A stretch of DNA of 64,000 nt from Leptospira interrogans (GCF_900156205.1 NZ_FTNA01000002.1:124001-188000), one strand, 5' to 3'. Shown: positions 1-20,509, counted from the stretch's first letter. Notes: generated by a model not told the origin, from the sequence alone. Translations and numbers: made by a program.

Positions 1-1425
<1,425 letters not shown>

Positions 1426-1486
1426 AAAATCTCTAAAATTCAAAACGAAACGTATTTTCCCTAAACCGTATCAGGTGGAGGGAAAC

Positions 1487-4400
1487 ATGAAATTCAAATT
1501 CGTTTTTGTAGCTTCGTTTCTTCTTTTTACACTCGATTCTTGCCGTGGAAAAGGAAATTCTGCGTTTTTATTTCCGATTACAAATGTAGGAGAATTTAAA
1601 TTTTTCTACGAACCCGAAAATACCTTCAATCAAGAAATTCAAAAAGAAATCCTGGAAGAATGGAAAAATCCAAGCGTTAAAATACATACTGCTCCTGGAA
1701 TTGTATGTTTGTTTAGCGGGACGGTTTCTGTTTTTGGAATATCCGTTTGTTTTCCGGATCAAAACGGAAATACAGAATTAGAATTACAGAATATTTTAAA
1801 TTTCTGGAGTACACATCAGAATTCAGGTTTAGAACCAGAATTTTTAGATTATTCTTTATATGATCAAGCCAGCATAAGTATTCAATTAAATAAGAATCTT
1901 TTAGAAGATATAAACAAAGATTGGTTTGTTCTTTCCGGTTCTAAGGAATTGGATCGAATGTTAAAAAAGGAAAAATTTCCGGAAACAAATTGGATCAGTG
2001 TCTTTTCTGAAAATTCTATCTTAAGACCTCATTCTACAAACTCTTTTATGGGTTTTAGCGTTTTGGCTACGAAAGGAAAAGTTAGGATTCTTTTTTCTTC
2101 TAGAGATTTTGTAAGTTTTACAAGTTCGTTGGTCCTGGAAATTCCAGGTAACGAATCTGTGCTCACCGATTTTTTTTCTCAAATTCAAAAACAAAATCTA
2201 AATATTATAAATCTATGTAAAAACGATCTTCCCGTTTTAAGCGAAGTTTTTGGTGGAACTGAATCTTCTGTGGGAAGATTTTTAGAATTTTCGAATTCTA
2301 AAAAAGAACCCATTTGTTTTCAAGATTTAGAATTAGAAACAATTTCCGGATCTTATTCTATATTTTCTGGAACTCAATTTCTAATTCCGGGAGAAACTAT
2401 TCTTAAAACCGAATCTGGAAGTGTTCTTCCGGGTTCAGAGTTGAGTTACTTTTCTTGGTTGGATTTAAAGAAAAAGGGAAATTTAACTTTAAAGTCCAAA
2501 GAAATACTACAGATTTATAAAAATTCAGAAAAAAATTTTTTAGAAGGAGAAAGATATTATTCTTCTCAGAATGACTTTTATTCTACCTGTTCCGATTTTT
2601 TTGTTTCTAATTCTTTAAAAAGATTTTGTATGAATCCAGGTTTTTCGTTTTCTAACGAAACTGGAGATCTAAACTCTGAAAGTAATTTAAGTTTTTGTAA
2701 TTTAGATAATTTTCAAATTGAAGAAGCTAATCTTACCGGTCTATTTTTGGATGGAAAATTAAATTCTAAACATAAATTTATAGATTTAGAATATTTTGGA
2801 AATAATATATGCAACCCAAACTATTTATCCTTAGAAAGCGGAGAAAAAGAAATTCCGATTTGGTTGGATACAAAAATTCTAAAACCGGGGGAAATTTTAA
2901 CCTTAGGAAAAAGAGATTTTATCAAAGGAGAAATTTTACTTTCTCAAGTAGATTTAAAGGATTTTGAATATAAAAATACTATTTTTCTAAAGGATAGAAT
3001 TTCTAAAAAAATAAAAATTCTTTCCAACGGTTTTTTAGAAACTCCAATTTTAAAAAGAATCGATGGTTCCGTTTTTTCAATTTTATTTCGAAACGGAATC
3101 AAAATTCCACATCCTAGAATTACTTCTGATTCTTTTCTCTCCGAAATATCTGATTTTCATTTTATGAGTCCAGGTAAAAGAACTGAAATTTCAGATTCTT
3201 CTTGGAACAAAGTTGCGGAAGTTTCTGAAATTTCTTGGATGGGTTCTTATGATGGAAATTCTTCCATAAGCGCGGATCGGTTTATAGAAATAGATTCCGG
3301 GTCTGCTTCTTCTCAAATTTTAGAAATTATTTCAGGAACAAAAAGTTATCGCTTTTTAACTTCTTTACAACCAGGAAAAAACGTTTTTTCCATCGGTAAA
3401 TTGATTTGTTTTCCAAATGTGGAGACTTGGATCGTTCCTGAATTCAATTTATCGAATATAGGAAAAATCAGACTTCTTTCCACTGATGAAAAAAACGGGA
3501 GTGATTGGGTTATTTGGGATTCTATGGGGATCAATTCCACTTCTCAAAAATTGAGAAGGTCCGTGATTAAAGTAAAAACTTTGTCCGGTAAAAGCGTTTG
3601 GAAAAACAGCGCTCTTTCTGATTCTTTAGAACGTAAATCTAGTTGTGTAGGCACGGAAGCAAGTCCGGGATATGAAAATAGAACATTTCCATTTTTGTAT
3701 AAAGAATATTCAGAAAATTTAAATTCTATTTTAGACCCTTGGATCAGTTTCAATTTTACCCAGAATCAGGCAGGGGTCATCGAAACGTTTAAATATCAGC
3801 CGAATTTTTCGATTCATCTAAACGTTTCTAAATTTTTAAGTTTATGGAGTGAATTGTATATTAAAATTTTAGAAAATACAGATATTCTAAAAAACTCAAT
3901 GACCTATCTGATTCCGTTAGGAGGAGAAGGGCTTATAGGAATTCCAGGGTCGTCTGGAATTTTAATTTCAGGTATTTATCCAAATCCCTCCGTAACAACT
4001 AACGAATGGTTTTCGATCTGCAATTTAGGTTCGGGTTCTGTTGACATTCGCAGTTTAGAAATTAGAGACAGTTCTTCTGCAGATCGTTTGGTTGAATATT
4101 CATTTCGTTTCGGAAACAATCTTCCAGTCGGCTGGAATGATTTTAATCCTTCTACGTTTACTTGGTCGTTTGGAGACCGTTTTTTGAATTCCGGAGAATG
4201 TGGTTATGTTCTTTCTCCGAATTTTAAAAACGAATCCGTTCCATTTAGTTCTGTTACATTTCGTAAAATTTTTACAATCGATAAAACGAACACCATTGGA
4301 AATGGAATTGGTAAAAACGAAGGGTTAGATTTATTCCAGGAAATTCAAGGTGTTCTATTTCATATTCACAGTTATGGGAATCAACTTTCTCCGTTTCCGT

Positions 4401-4501
4401 TTGCAATTGATGCAGAAACAGACGATCTGATTCTTCTTAAAGAAAATCGAACTGGAGATTCTATTTCCGATTATGAAATTAAAAAGAAGGAACGTTTATG
4501 A
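1487..4501 (+). CDS. Large lipoprotein with lamin-tail-like segments
   Basis: Unrecognised protein of about 1004 residues. The ATG at 1487 is preferred over the in-frame GTG at 1475 because GGTGGAGGG (about 1474-1482) gives a good ribosome site. The N-terminus is a lipoprotein signal (hydrophobic run ending TLDSC, Cys at about residue 19), so it should be exported and lipidated. Several stretches resemble lamin-tail domains, beta-sandwich modules found in many secreted or nuclease-linked bacterial proteins: around residues 414-437, 581-602 ([15 protein letters not shown]) and most clearly 823-915 ([28 protein letters not shown]). This assignment rests on pattern only. The stop overlaps the next start (ATGA at 4498), so it is translationally coupled to a probable outer-membrane protein and then a PLD-fold lipoprotein. 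Function unknown. Confidence 0.8.
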   Translation: MKFKFVFVASFLLFTLDSCRGKGNSAFLFPITNVGEFKFFYEPENTFNQEIQKEILEEWKNPSVKIHTAPGIVCLFSGTVSVFGISVCFPDQNGNTELELQNILNFWSTHQNSGLEPEFLDYSLYDQASISIQLNKNLLEDINKDWFVLSGSKELDRMLKKEKFPETNWISVFSENSILRPHSTNSFMGFSVLATKGKVRILFSSRDFVSFTSSLVLEIPGNESVLTDFFSQIQKQNLNIINLCKNDLPVLSEVFGGTESSVGRFLEFSNSKKEPICFQDLELETISGSYSIFSGTQFLIPGETILKTESGSVLPGSELSYFSWLDLKKKGNLTLKSKEILQIYKNSEKNFLEGERYYSSQNDFYSTCSDFFVSNSLKRFCMNPGFSFSNETGDLNSESNLSFCNLDNFQIEEANLTGLFLDGKLNSKHKFIDLEYFGNNICNPNYLSLESGEKEIPIWLDTKILKPGEILTLGKRDFIKGEILLSQVDLKDFEYKNTIFLKDRISKKIKILSNGFLETPILKRIDGSVFSILFRNGIKIPHPRITSDSFLSEISDFHFMSPGKRTEISDSSWNKVAEVSEISWMGSYDGNSSISADRFIEIDSGSASSQILEIISGTKSYRFLTSLQPGKNVFSIGKLICFPNVETWIVPEFNLSNIGKIRLLSTDEKNGSDWVIWDSMGINSTSQKLRRSVIKVKTLSGKSVWKNSALSDSLERKSSCVGTEASPGYENRTFPFLYKEYSENLNSILDPWISFNFTQNQAGVIETFKYQPNFSIHLNVSKFLSLWSELYIKILENTDILKNSMTYLIPLGGEGLIGIPGSSGILISGIYPNPSVTTNEWFSICNLGSGSVDIRSLEIRDSSSADRLVEYSFRFGNNLPVGWNDFNPSTFTWSFGDRFLNSGECGYVLSPNFKNESVPFSSVTFRKIFTIDKTNTIGNGIGKNEGLDLFQEIQGVLFHIHSYGNQLSPFPFAIDAETDDLILLKENRTGDSISDYEIKKKERL

Positions 4502-5898
4502 AAAAAATTTTCATATATTCCTTTTTTATAATGTTTTTTCCTATTTACTCTTCGGAAAAAAATAAAGGTTGGACTCAAATTTCTTGGATGGGCTGGGGAT
4601 TGGCAACGATTCAAAAAACTGAGAACCTTTCCGAATTAGAGAAAGAAAAAATTCATAAAGAATTGAGAATGAACTCATTTTTATTTCATTCAGGAATCAA
4701 TCAAAGTTTAAAAACATCCGATTTGAAAATTCAATTAGAGGCTGATTTAAGTGCTTCTAATGAATCTAAGGCATACTTTTTTGCAGGTAAAAATTTATTT
4801 TTAGAACTTAAAAAAGATAACGTTTTTTTAATTTTTGGAAGAGTTCGGGAGGAATTTAAAACATCTGCGTTTACGGATTGGTTAGATGGAACAGATGGAA
4901 TTTCAGTCAAAGCTGACTTGGGTAAATCAGGACGTGTTCGTTTTGATTTGTTTGATTTTTATTCTGGTTATTCCGTTTTTGATAAGAACGGACTTAAAAA
5001 TGAAATTTTAAACACAAAAAAACCTATTGGTGAAATTGACGCCAAAAATTCTTTTTCAAATACATTCAAAAATCGTTATAGAGGTGGAATTAGTTATCGT
5101 TACGATTTTACGTTTTTAGAAACCGGATTTCGTTTTCAATATTTAAATCTTCAAAATTGGGGTAGATATACAAATGACTTAAATATTGAAAACGTTTCTT
5201 CTGGAGATAGGGATTATCTCACTCATTCTACGATAGAGTTTAAAATTAAATACGTTTGGTTTTATTGTTTTTTATCTGGGATTTTAGTTAGAGGACAGGA
5301 TAAAACTGGTTGGAATCGAATTAGAAATACAAGTATGATTCCTATTTCAGGAGAAGCCGTTTTGATTTCTTTTGGTGCCTCTCGAAATTTTTGGAAATTT
5401 GATGTCTTTGGTTTTCTTCCGGATCGAGATAAAATAAGTGAAAACGGAGAGATTCTGGAATTAGGTTTTATAGGAATTGGTTCTTCTCCTTCTCCTGTAT
5501 TTAGTACAAATCAAAGTCTGGATTTTTATCCTTCTGCTTGGATTACGGAAAAAGGTTTGGAAAAACAATCCGGAATTCAAGGTGGAAAACGTCAATCTGC
5601 TTGGACTGGTATTAATCTAGAATATCAAGAATCATTAATGCGATTTCGTTTTTATATGGCTTCTTACTTTTTTCTTTCGGACACAAAAGGAAACTCCGGA
5701 GCGCTTACTGTTTCCAGAGATAGTTTTAGAAAAGATTTTCTCAGAGAATTTTTGATTCAAACTTGGATTTATGTACCTTCTGAAAACTCTAAATTTAATT
5801 TTTACTATTGGAAACTTTCGCTGGGTGGTTCCTGGAGTGATTTAGAAAATTCTAAAAAAGAAATGTTTTTTCAAATTTCTTCTGGAGTCGTCTTATGA
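4498..5898 (+). CDS. Probable outer-membrane beta-barrel protein
   Basis: Unrecognised exported protein of 466 residues. It starts with a Sec-type signal peptide ([19 protein letters not shown]) and continues with many short amphipathic strands rich in Tyr, Phe and Trp separated by polar turns (for example [33 protein letters not shown]). This is typical of an outer-membrane barrel, although the C-terminus ([10 protein letters not shown]) is not a textbook barrel signature. It overlaps the gene before and the gene after by 4 bp each (ATGA), so the three genes are almost certainly one operon. An exported non-barrel beta protein is the main alternative. Specific function cannot be assigned. Confidence 0.75.
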   Translation: MKKIFIYSFFIMFFPIYSSEKNKGWTQISWMGWGLATIQKTENLSELEKEKIHKELRMNSFLFHSGINQSLKTSDLKIQLEADLSASNESKAYFFAGKNLFLELKKDNVFLIFGRVREEFKTSAFTDWLDGTDGISVKADLGKSGRVRFDLFDFYSGYSVFDKNGLKNEILNTKKPIGEIDAKNSFSNTFKNRYRGGISYRYDFTFLETGFRFQYLNLQNWGRYTNDLNIENVSSGDRDYLTHSTIEFKIKYVWFYCFLSGILVRGQDKTGWNRIRNTSMIPISGEAVLISFGASRNFWKFDVFGFLPDRDKISENGEILELGFIGIGSSPSPVFSTNQSLDFYPSAWITEKGLEKQSGIQGGKRQSAWTGINLEYQESLMRFRFYMASYFFLSDTKGNSGALTVSRDSFRKDFLREFLIQTWIYVPSENSKFNFYYWKLSLGGSWSDLENSKKEMFFQISSGVVL

Positions 5899-7676
5899 TT
5901 CTAAAGCTTTCTTTATATATTTTAATTTTTATTTGTTTAGCTGCTTGTTCCAATCAAAATGATTCTGACTTATTTTGGTTAGAGTGGGGAAGATTACGAA
6001 AAGTAGAAACTCATTTTTCGTTTTCAGGACGTTTTGTTCCTGCTTTCAAAAAAAGGAATGTAAGGGATAAAATTTTAAAACTTATAGAGAGTTCTCAATT
6101 TTCAATCGACCTTTGGATTTATTCCTTCGATGATCTAGAAATTTTGGACGCTTTGAAAAATGCAAATGCACGAGGAGTTACAATTCAAATACTTGCAGAT
6201 CCGGAAAAAGAATACCCTCTCGAATTAAAAAGCCTGGGGTGGTTTCGGAAATGGGAAAAATCAGGTTTACAACATTCTAAAATACTCATTGTAGATCGTA
6301 AAAAAGTTTTTTTAGGTTCCGGAAATTTCACATGGTACGGTTTAGAAAACGATTTAAACGGTTATGTTTCTTTTGATCTATTCGATTCTGAAATAGAAAA
6401 TTTTTATTCTTTTTTAGAAGAAAAATTTGTTTCTCTGAACATTCCTCCTTTTGAATTTTATATTTCTCCTGCAAAAGGAAGATTGATTCAAAATCTTATT
6501 TTAAGAGAAGTGGACCATTCACAAAGCGAAATTAAATATTTGATCTTTGATCATTTTGATTCCGTTTTGACTTCCAGATTGGCTTTGGCTGACCTTAAAG
6601 GTATAAAAGTAAAAGGTATTTATGATTCTCCTGTGGACACGGAAGGAAAATTTTTAGCGAACGTTTTTAGGAACCCGAGTTCTGAAATTGCGGGAGACGG
6701 AAACGAAGAAACTATTTCTTTAGATTCTTTTGGAAAAGGAGGTTTATTACATCATAAAACAATGATATTGGATGATCAGGTTTTAATTTCAGGTTCGTAT
6801 AACTTTTCTATCAGCGCCAGAGATAACAACCGTGAAATTCTTTTTAAGACAAAAGATCCATACTTGATCGACTCTTACTCAAAAGAATGGGAACGAATTC
6901 GATGGAACGCAATTCCGTATAAACCAATTCCGTTTCATGTGGAAGAAGTTTCTAATCAAGTTTTTTTTGGTTATTCTGAAGATTCAATTTCGGTAGAACA
7001 GACAATTTGTAGAAGTGATAATTCAAAAGAGGAATCTTTTTATTTAGAATCCGGAAAATCATTTTTTACTTCTATTTTAGAATATGATTTTTCTCCTACA
7101 GAATTTTGTAAGGAAGTTTCTGATTTTAGTTCTTCTAGTAGCGGATTTTCCGGAAAAAAAACCAATCATCCAGTTCAAACAAGGCGTTTTAGAGAAAACG
7201 GAATTCTAAGATCTAAAAAAGGAAACTTAATGTTTATTTCTTCGGAACGTATATCCGAAGATTTTTTACCAGATTTTGAAAGAAAACCTGTCTATTTATT
7301 TATGCCGATATTTTATTCCATTCAGTCTGGAAATTTATTATTTCCAAATAGTCTGGAAGAATTTAATAATCCGAATTCTATTTTCCTTTATCAAAGAGGA
7401 AACGGGCCAATTCGTATCCCTTGGAATACTTCTGAAAACTCTATCTCGGTTGTTCCTAATTCTACCGAGGGAATTTTATTTTTTGAATATGATTCTTTGT
7501 TTCTTGCATTTTGTTTTCACGAATATTCAAAAAAAGGAATAGAATATGCAGAATTGATTCACGAAATTATTTCTTTTAGAGAAAGTGTTTTTCTGTCTAA
7601 AGAGTATTTACCAGCTGAGAAAGTTCCAATCAATCAAGTTAATAATTTGGGAACGTATTGTTATAGATATTACTAA
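5895..7676 (+). CDS. Phospholipase D-fold lipoprotein
   Basis: Member of the PLD superfamily (phospholipases, phosphatidyltransferases and some nucleases acting by a phospho-histidine intermediate). The lipobox (ICLAACSNQ, Cys18) predicts export and lipid anchoring. Two intact HKD motifs are visible: HSKILIVD with GSGNF (His127, Lys129, Asp134) and HHKTMILD with GSYNF (His286, Lys288, Asp293). One chain therefore carries both halves of the active site. Residues after about 330 form an extra domain I do not recognise. It is coupled to the upstream barrel gene by ATGA. The substrate could be phospholipid or nucleic acid; the lamin-tail-like partner lipoprotein and the exported location make an envelope or extracellular nuclease as plausible as a lipase. 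Catalytic residues are seen; substrate is inference. Confidence 0.9.
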   Translation: MILKLSLYILIFICLAACSNQNDSDLFWLEWGRLRKVETHFSFSGRFVPAFKKRNVRDKILKLIESSQFSIDLWIYSFDDLEILDALKNANARGVTIQILADPEKEYPLELKSLGWFRKWEKSGLQHSKILIVDRKKVFLGSGNFTWYGLENDLNGYVSFDLFDSEIENFYSFLEEKFVSLNIPPFEFYISPAKGRLIQNLILREVDHSQSEIKYLIFDHFDSVLTSRLALADLKGIKVKGIYDSPVDTEGKFLANVFRNPSSEIAGDGNEETISLDSFGKGGLLHHKTMILDDQVLISGSYNFSISARDNNREILFKTKDPYLIDSYSKEWERIRWNAIPYKPIPFHVEEVSNQVFFGYSEDSISVEQTICRSDNSKEESFYLESGKSFFTSILEYDFSPTEFCKEVSDFSSSSSGFSGKKTNHPVQTRRFRENGILRSKKGNLMFISSERISEDFLPDFERKPVYLFMPIFYSIQSGNLLFPNSLEEFNNPNSIFLYQRGNGPIRIPWNTSENSISVVPNSTEGILFFEYDSLFLAFCFHEYSKKGIEYAELIHEIISFRESVFLSKEYLPAEKVPINQVNNLGTYCYRYY

Positions 7677-7815
7677 TGCCTATATACAAAAATACTAACA
7701 TTTTGTATTAAAACATAATCTTGTACTAAAAGTTTGCACTACTCAATTTTATAAAAATCAGTAAAACATAAAATGAACAAAAAAAATAAAATTGAAACAG
7801 GGAAAAAAGCTGTGT

Positions 7816-9135
<1,320 letters not shown>

Positions 9136-9154
9136 CTTCTCTAATCGATTGAAA

Positions 9155-9195
<41 letters not shown>

Positions 9196-9254
9196 ATTTC
9201 CACCCAAAGGGTAACTTTGGATTTTAATGAATCCTGTAACGAGGGAGATCTTTA

Positions 9255-10565
<1,311 letters not shown>

Positions 10566-11002
10566 ATACATATAAAACTTATTCAAAATAAACAGAAGAT
10601 TTTTGAAATATTTTTTTACGATTCATTATAAATTTAAATTTTACTAAAACCGTTTGTGAATCCGAAGAAACGTCAAAACGGCCTTTTACTGCAAATTCAA
10701 TTTGTGGGCGGACTAAATAAATATTATACTTTTATAAAGTGCGTGTTGCGACAAACAATGTAAGAAAAATAAAATAGAGTTGTTGAAAAATTAATTCTTG
10801 ATCTGTTTTCGTTGTATTGAAATGGACAATTGAAGCAATTTTACAAATCTTCACTATGGAATTTTTCAAAATTTAATCGTAAAATATAGATGTTTGCGGT
10901 AGTTACTACATTTTATTTTTACAGAAAAATCAGGTTTTATAAAACAAATCTTTTAACAGTGAATTTACGCTAAAAACAGAGCGTGTAAAAAATTCAGATC
11001 TA
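10566..11002. other. Intergenic region between convergent glycosyltransferase genes
   Basis: 437 bp without a supportable gene. It contains one copy of the MITE-like element (10776-10869) and, near 10893-10908, a degraded TAGTTACTACATTTT motif related to the dispersed TGTGGGAACT family. No convincing rho-independent terminator was seen for either convergent gene. Confidence 0.7.
10776..10869 (+). repeat. MITE-like element, copy A (94 bp)
   Basis: Begins AGAGTTGTTGAAAAATT and ends with the inverted form (AATTTTTCAA). The interior carries CTGTTTT.., ATGGACAATTGAAGCA. It aligns along its whole length with the reverse complement of the element at 20815-20908, also 94 bp, and more loosely with 55477-55558. 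There is no coding capacity, which fits a non-autonomous miniature inverted-repeat element. Confidence 0.65.
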
Positions 11003-12060
11003 TTAAAACAAAGTGTTTATGTTATAAACGACTCGGATTCTTTTAATTACATCTTCGGGCTGAATCCATTCCATACAAGCAAAATCTTTTCGGTAACAAG
11101 TGGTGTTTCCGTAGATACTACAAGGTCTACAAGGTAAATGATCTATTTGTAATACTCCTGAATCTTCTTGACCAAAAGGAGCAAAACCGGAATAGGGATG
11201 TGTGGTTCCATAAATTCCGATCACGGGTCTTTTGAGAAGCGCCGCTATATGAACGTTAGACGAATCCATACCTATTATTACGTCCATTCTTTCCATAATT
11301 CCTAATTCACCTCGGATTCCCAACTTACCTCCAGAAACTATTTTAACGGATTCCTCAAGACCTTGTCCCCACTGCGAAAGAATTTTAGATTCTTCTTTAG
11401 AACCAAAAAGAAAAATTTTGACCCCAGTAAATTCATCTAAAAGAAGTTTAAGTAGAGTTTTACTTTTTTCCCTAGACCATTCTTTTAGGGCGTGGCCTGC
11501 AAACGGAGCAAAGCCAATCCAAAGACTTTCTTTTTTTTGAATATTCTGAGATTCGAAAAATTCCTTTGCGAATATTTTGGATTCTGGATCTACGTTGATC
11601 CAAGGACCTTTTCTTGCAGAAGCGGGGTAACCAGCGTGTTCAAAAACTTTGAGATAACGGTCTACTGTATGAGGAAGGGGAGTAAGGATTTTTTTCTTCT
11701 GACGAATTTGTCTGAGTTTTTCTTTTCTTCCTTTTACGATCCGAAATACTCCAATTCCGCGAATGGAAAAAAGAAGGCTGATCAATCTGGAACGAACGGA
11801 AGAATGAAGATCGATTACTTTTTCGTAAGGGCCTAACTTATTGATTTCCAGGAAAAGTCTATAAAGACCTAAAATTCCCCGATACCGTTTTAAATTAAAA
11901 CCAACTACGTTTACATTTGGAATATTATAAAAGAAAGGAGCGTAATTTCCTCGTGTAACAATAGTAAGTTGGATATTTGTATATTTTGCCGCGATTGCTA
12001 TGATTGCAGGTGCCATAAGAGCGACGTCCCCCATGGCAGAAAACCTCATGACTAATAAAT

Positions 12061-12064
<4 letters not shown>
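11003..12064 (-). CDS. GT9-family heptosyltransferase-like glycosyltransferase
   Basis: Glycosyltransferase of 353 residues of the ADP-heptose:LPS heptosyltransferase family, normally adding core heptoses to lipid A-Kdo on the inner leaflet. Family signs: N-terminal LLVMRFSAMGDVALMAPAI, central WIGFAPFAGHALKEW, and the C-terminal donor site GMDSSNVHIAALLKRPVIGIYG. The Cys-rich end (LPCRPCSIYGNTTC ... FACMEWIQPEDV) is also typical. Its start overlaps the stop of the DUF4254 gene by 4 bp (ATGA, 12061-12064), so the two are coupled. The exact acceptor is inferred only. Confidence 0.92.
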
Positions 12065-12705
<641 letters not shown>

Positions 12706-12730
12706 CAAGAAACGTGATTGTAGAATGATC

Positions 12731-12770
<40 letters not shown>

Positions 12771-12784
12771 GTCATTTGAGTTTT

Positions 12785-14557
12785 ATGGCACGAAAAATTC
12801 ATCCCGAAATTTTAAAGTTTCTTTCTGGAATATCTTTGTTTCAAAAATTATCCCCAGCTGTTCTAACTCGTATTTATCAAAATATCGAAGAAAGAAACAT
12901 ATATAATCATGATGTAATCTATTATAGAGGAGATATTTCAGATAAACTTTTTATAGTCAGACATGGCGAGGTAATGCTTACTTTCGGAGAATCTGGAAAA
13001 TCAGTAAAGTATTTGGGTGAGGGAGAATTTTTTGCAGAAAATAGTCTCATGACCAGAACACAACACGCAGGTTCTGCGATTGCTGTGATGGATACTTTAC
13101 TTTATGTTTTGGATGGACATTTTTTTTTAGAGCTAGCCCAAAAAGAACCAATTCTTTCCGGAAATTTAATTCGTTTGATGAGCAATCGATTTAGAGAACA
13201 TCTAGAACCAGATAATAAAATAACATCCCTTCCCAGAAGGATGATTTGTCATGTTCCTTTGGAAGAAGTACAAGGTTATAAAGAAAAGTTAGATGCGATC
13301 GTTGAGATAGGAGGTTATTCCCACGTTGGAAAGATGACTTTAGTTCCCATGGAGTCCTTCGAAAAGGTCAGCCTACAAGACGCAATTCGAAAATTATCCT
13401 TACTCAGAAATAAATTTCCAATTATTCATTTATATTTTCAACAAGTAGGTTTAAAACCTGAATTTGATAAACTACTTTTGCAAGCGGATCAGATTGTTTT
13501 TTGGGAAGATAATCCAGAACGTAACCAAAAGAAAAAAACTGAAATTATATCTTATTTCCGATCTAGAATCCGTAATTTTGCGGGAAGAACGATTCGTTAT
13601 GTAGATTCCGTCAATTCTATACGACCAGAAGACAGTGTAAAACATCAAAAAATATTTCATAAAGAAGAAACTTTCTCTAGATATCTTGTGTCCAGAATGA
13701 GAGGACTCGCTTTAGGAGGGGGAGGGGCAAGAGCTCTTGCACATGTCGGGCTTTTAAAAGCATTAGAAAAAGAGAATATTAAAGTCGACGTGGTTTCTGG
13801 AGCTTCTTTTGGAGCAGTAATTGCAGCCTTGTATGCTCGTGGAGAAAATACGGAAACGATCTATAAAATGATCTATAAATTTTTTGGAGGATTGGACAAA
13901 CCTTTTGATCCTACAATTCCACTTGTTTCCTTTTTTAAAGGTAAAAAAATGATTCGAATGTTGAAACAAGCGTTCGGTTCGACGCTGATTGAAGACTTAA
14001 AAATCCCTTTTGTAACATCCGCAGTAGATCTTCATAGTGGAGAGGAATATGTGATGGATCGTGGACCTGTCTGGGAAGCGTTAGCTGCGGCGATGAGTTT
14101 GCCTGGAATGTTTCCTCCTATCTTTCACGGAGATCATCTGCTCGTAGACGGGGGAGTGATCAATAACGTTCCAGAAAGTCTAATTAGACAAAAAGGAGCA
14201 GATATTATTTTATCCGTAAATGTTTCTCCTCTGAGAGACGAGGCAATTGTAAGACTTTTAGAAGATAGAAAGATCACAGGAAAATCTTTTTTTAAGAATC
14301 TTTGGGAAGATTTAAAATATCCGCCTATCCTCAAAATTATGGGAAGAGCAATCACGTTAGAAGGAAGGGAGATCACAAAACTTAGAAAAGATAAAATGGA
14401 TTTATTTATCAATCTTCATATAGAAGAATTTTCCTTTTTTGATTTTAATAAGTTTAGGGAAATTATTCGCAAAGGAGAAGAAGAAGCAGAAAAACATCTC
14501 GAAGAAATCTACGATTTATTTTATCCAGGAAAAAAATTCTTAAAGAAAAAAAGATAA
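12785..14557 (+). CDS. Patatin-like phospholipase with cyclic-nucleotide-binding domain
   Basis: NTE-type esterase of about 590 residues. Residues about 10-125 form a cNMP-binding beta-roll (HDVIYYRGDISDKLFIVRHGEV, LGEGEFFAENSLM). The patatin domain begins near 305 with the oxyanion loop LALGGGGARALAHVGLL. The nucleophile serine lies in GASFG near residue 340, and the catalytic Asp is in VDGGVINNVP near 455. It probably hydrolyses phospholipids or lysophospholipids at the inner membrane, gated by a nucleotide or similar ligand; this is known for the family and inferred here. A TTG at 12776 would add three residues. The 3' end overlaps the convergent nucleosidase gene by 18 bp. Confidence 0.93.
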   Translation: MARKIHPEILKFLSGISLFQKLSPAVLTRIYQNIEERNIYNHDVIYYRGDISDKLFIVRHGEVMLTFGESGKSVKYLGEGEFFAENSLMTRTQHAGSAIAVMDTLLYVLDGHFFLELAQKEPILSGNLIRLMSNRFREHLEPDNKITSLPRRMICHVPLEEVQGYKEKLDAIVEIGGYSHVGKMTLVPMESFEKVSLQDAIRKLSLLRNKFPIIHLYFQQVGLKPEFDKLLLQADQIVFWEDNPERNQKKKTEIISYFRSRIRNFAGRTIRYVDSVNSIRPEDSVKHQKIFHKEETFSRYLVSRMRGLALGGGGARALAHVGLLKALEKENIKVDVVSGASFGAVIAALYARGENTETIYKMIYKFFGGLDKPFDPTIPLVSFFKGKKMIRMLKQAFGSTLIEDLKIPFVTSAVDLHSGEEYVMDRGPVWEALAAAMSLPGMFPPIFHGDHLLVDGGVINNVPESLIRQKGADIILSVNVSPLRDEAIVRLLEDRKITGKSFFKNLWEDLKYPPILKIMGRAITLEGREITKLRKDKMDLFINLHIEEFSFFDFNKFREIIRKGEEEAEKHLEEIYDLFYPGKKFLKKKR

Positions 14558-15173
14558 AAGAAATTCCTGAAGTTTTGCGGATTCCTTTTTATAATTGAAT
14601 TTCCATTCTTCACTTCCTAGAGGTCCAACGGTATTTGTTAATGCAAAAAAAGAATAAAAAGGAAGTTGAAAATGATTACAAACCTTTGCAAGTCCAAAAC
14701 ATTCCATATTTTCAAAACCTAAGTCGTGTTCTCTTAAGTATTCTAAAGATTTTCCGGAAACATTGTCTATTGTGATTGAACCGGTAGCGTTCGTTTTTGA
14801 AATTAAAATTTCTTCTACGGATTTAAACTCGAAAGAATGGGAAAACTCATATTCATCCGGAACCGTTTCTGGAACTCTAACTTTTCTTTCTATTTTGGCA
14901 AGTTCCTGATTTTCAAACTGAAACGAAAATCCAAATTTATTTTTCCAAAAATTAGAATGTAACCAAGGGTATACACCTGCGGAACCTATAAATAAAACCT
15001 GAGTAGGGAATATTAAGTTTTTATTATTTAGACAATCTAATAAAAATCTTTGAAGATTTAAACCTGCTTCTAAATTTCCGATTCCACAAACAAAAACCGT
15101 AAATTTTTCTAATTTTAAAATCTGATCTACTTCTTCTTTGATCGCAGAACAGATTAGAGTGGTTTTTGGAAGT

Positions 15174-15187
<14 letters not shown>
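14540..15187 (-). CDS. Nucleoside phosphorylase/nucleosidase-fold protein (MTAN or futalosine-hydrolase type)
   Basis: Protein of 215 residues with the purine nucleoside phosphorylase/uridine phosphorylase fold. Visible motifs are LFIGSAGVYP (substrate loop), GFENMECFGLAKVC (Met-Glu ribose-binding segment) and ALTNTVGP near the C-terminus. Such proteins cleave MTA, SAH, aminofutalosine or futalosine. Leptospira is thought to make menaquinone by the futalosine route, so MqnB is a candidate, but this sequence is divergent and no choice can be made here. It overlaps the acyl-CoA synthetase stop by 14 bp, so the two are probably co-transcribed. Confidence 0.72.
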
Positions 15188-17111
<1,924 letters not shown>

Positions 17112-17116
17112 AGAGA

Positions 17117-18133
17117 TTAGGGAAGTAACCCCAAGGTTTCTTTGGCTCCAGTCATTAAATTGATGTTTTGTAAAGCCTGACCCGCGGCACCTTTTACTAG
17201 ATTATCCAGTGCAGAAACAACGACTAACGTGTTTCCTCTTTTACGAAGCGAAATGTCTAGAAAATTTGTATGTTGCACCTTTTTTAATTCAATCTCTTCG
17301 GGAGTTTTTAAAATACGAATAAAAGGTTCATTTAAAGAAGAGTTTTCTAAAATAGAAATAAGATCTTGCTCTGGTTCAGAATCAAATTCTAATACGATTG
17401 TGGAAAGAATCCCTCTATAAACAGGAAGTAAATGAGGAGTAAAAATTACCTCCGGATCGGAAAGTCCAGATTTAGAATAAACATATTCCCGGATTTCCGG
17501 TTCGTGTTGGTGGGAAAGAATTTTATATGCTCTAAAATTTTCATATACGCTTGTATAAGAATAACCTGAATCTTCTGTCCTTCCTCCTGCGCCAGAAACC
17601 CCTGATTTGGAATCGACTATAATTCTAGGTCTAAGATTTTTTCTAAGTTGACCTAGTAAAAATATAGGTAAAATCACAGAGGTAGAAAAACATCCAGGAT
17701 TAGAAACAAAATCCGCGTTTTTCAATTGATCTCTGAAAATTTCAGGAATACCAAATACTGCCCTGTTTATATAATTAAAACGAGTATGTTTTAGTTTATA
17801 ATATTTTTCTAATATTTCTTGATTATGAAGTCTGTAAACTCCAGAAAGGTCTATGACCTTATGTCCAGCGTCTAAAAACTTAGGAGCAGATTCCACAGAA
17901 ACTTCATTAGGAACTGCAAGTACGACTAAAGATTTTAGAGGAACAATATCTTCGTGTTTTTTAAAAACTAGATTTTTGGGAAACGACACTTCGGGAAAAA
18001 CTTCTGAAATTGTTTTACCTGCAAGTTTATCGCTTGTTATATGAACTACTTCATGTTCTTTTTGGCGGGAGAAAAGTAAAAGTAATTCCTTTCCGGTTAA
18101 TCCCCCAGCTCCTAAAATACTAATCTCTGCCAT
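17117..18133 (-). CDS. argC: N-acetyl-gamma-glutamyl-phosphate reductase
   Basis: Third step of arginine synthesis: NADPH-dependent reduction of N-acetylglutamyl-5-phosphate. The N-terminal nucleotide-binding loop is [13 protein letters not shown] (residues 6-18). The catalytic Cys is in SNPGCFSTS (Cys148), followed by [12 protein letters not shown] (about 175-186), the family's conserved loop. The length of 338 residues is normal. It is first of a leftward group with the acyl-CoA synthetase 5 bp downstream. The 186 bp upstream, up to the recA terminator, hold its promoter region, with two TGTAGGAACTC-like motifs (about 18180 and 18220). Confidence 0.96.
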   Translation of the reverse strand: MAEISILGAGGLTGKELLLLFSRQKEHEVVHITSDKLAGKTISEVFPEVSFPKNLVFKKHEDIVPLKSLVVLAVPNEVSVESAPKFLDAGHKVIDLSGVYRLHNQEILEKYYKLKHTRFNYINRAVFGIPEIFRDQLKNADFVSNPGCFSTSVILPIFLLGQLRKNLRPRIIVDSKSGVSGAGGRTEDSGYSYTSVYENFRAYKILSHQHEPEIREYVYSKSGLSDPEVIFTPHLLPVYRGILSTIVLEFDSEPEQDLISILENSSLNEPFIRILKTPEEIELKKVQHTNFLDISLRKRGNTLVVVSALDNLVKGAAGQALQNINLMTGAKETLGLLP

Positions 18134-18319
18134 AATCCTAACTATAATCGTTATTTAGAATTTTGTACTAAACCTTGAGGATGTAGGAACTCACACAAAA
18201 ACAAAATTCTTTAAAAAAATGTGAGAACTCCCGCGTATTTATCTTATAAAAAATTTAAAACAAACTCTCTTCGTAGTTTCTTTAGAGAAAGATTTTAATC
18301 TATGTAAAATGTTGTAACT

Positions 18320-18377
<58 letters not shown>

Positions 18378-18383
18378 GTTTGT

Positions 18384-19484
<1,101 letters not shown>

Positions 19485-19680
19485 ATTTTTTGCCTCCTAC
19501 CTTAACGGTTCTTGGCGATGCCACCGCGTATCTAAAAGCGGCGATCTTTTTTTAATATAGCTCCCGATCCGGACAAATTTAGGTTTCGAGATCTAAAAAA
19601 ATGAATCGATTTCAATTTTTTTCAAAAACTCAGGTTTATGTCACCTGGTTTTCTGAGAACAAAATTAAAATATATCTAAG

Positions 19681-20509
<829 letters not shown>

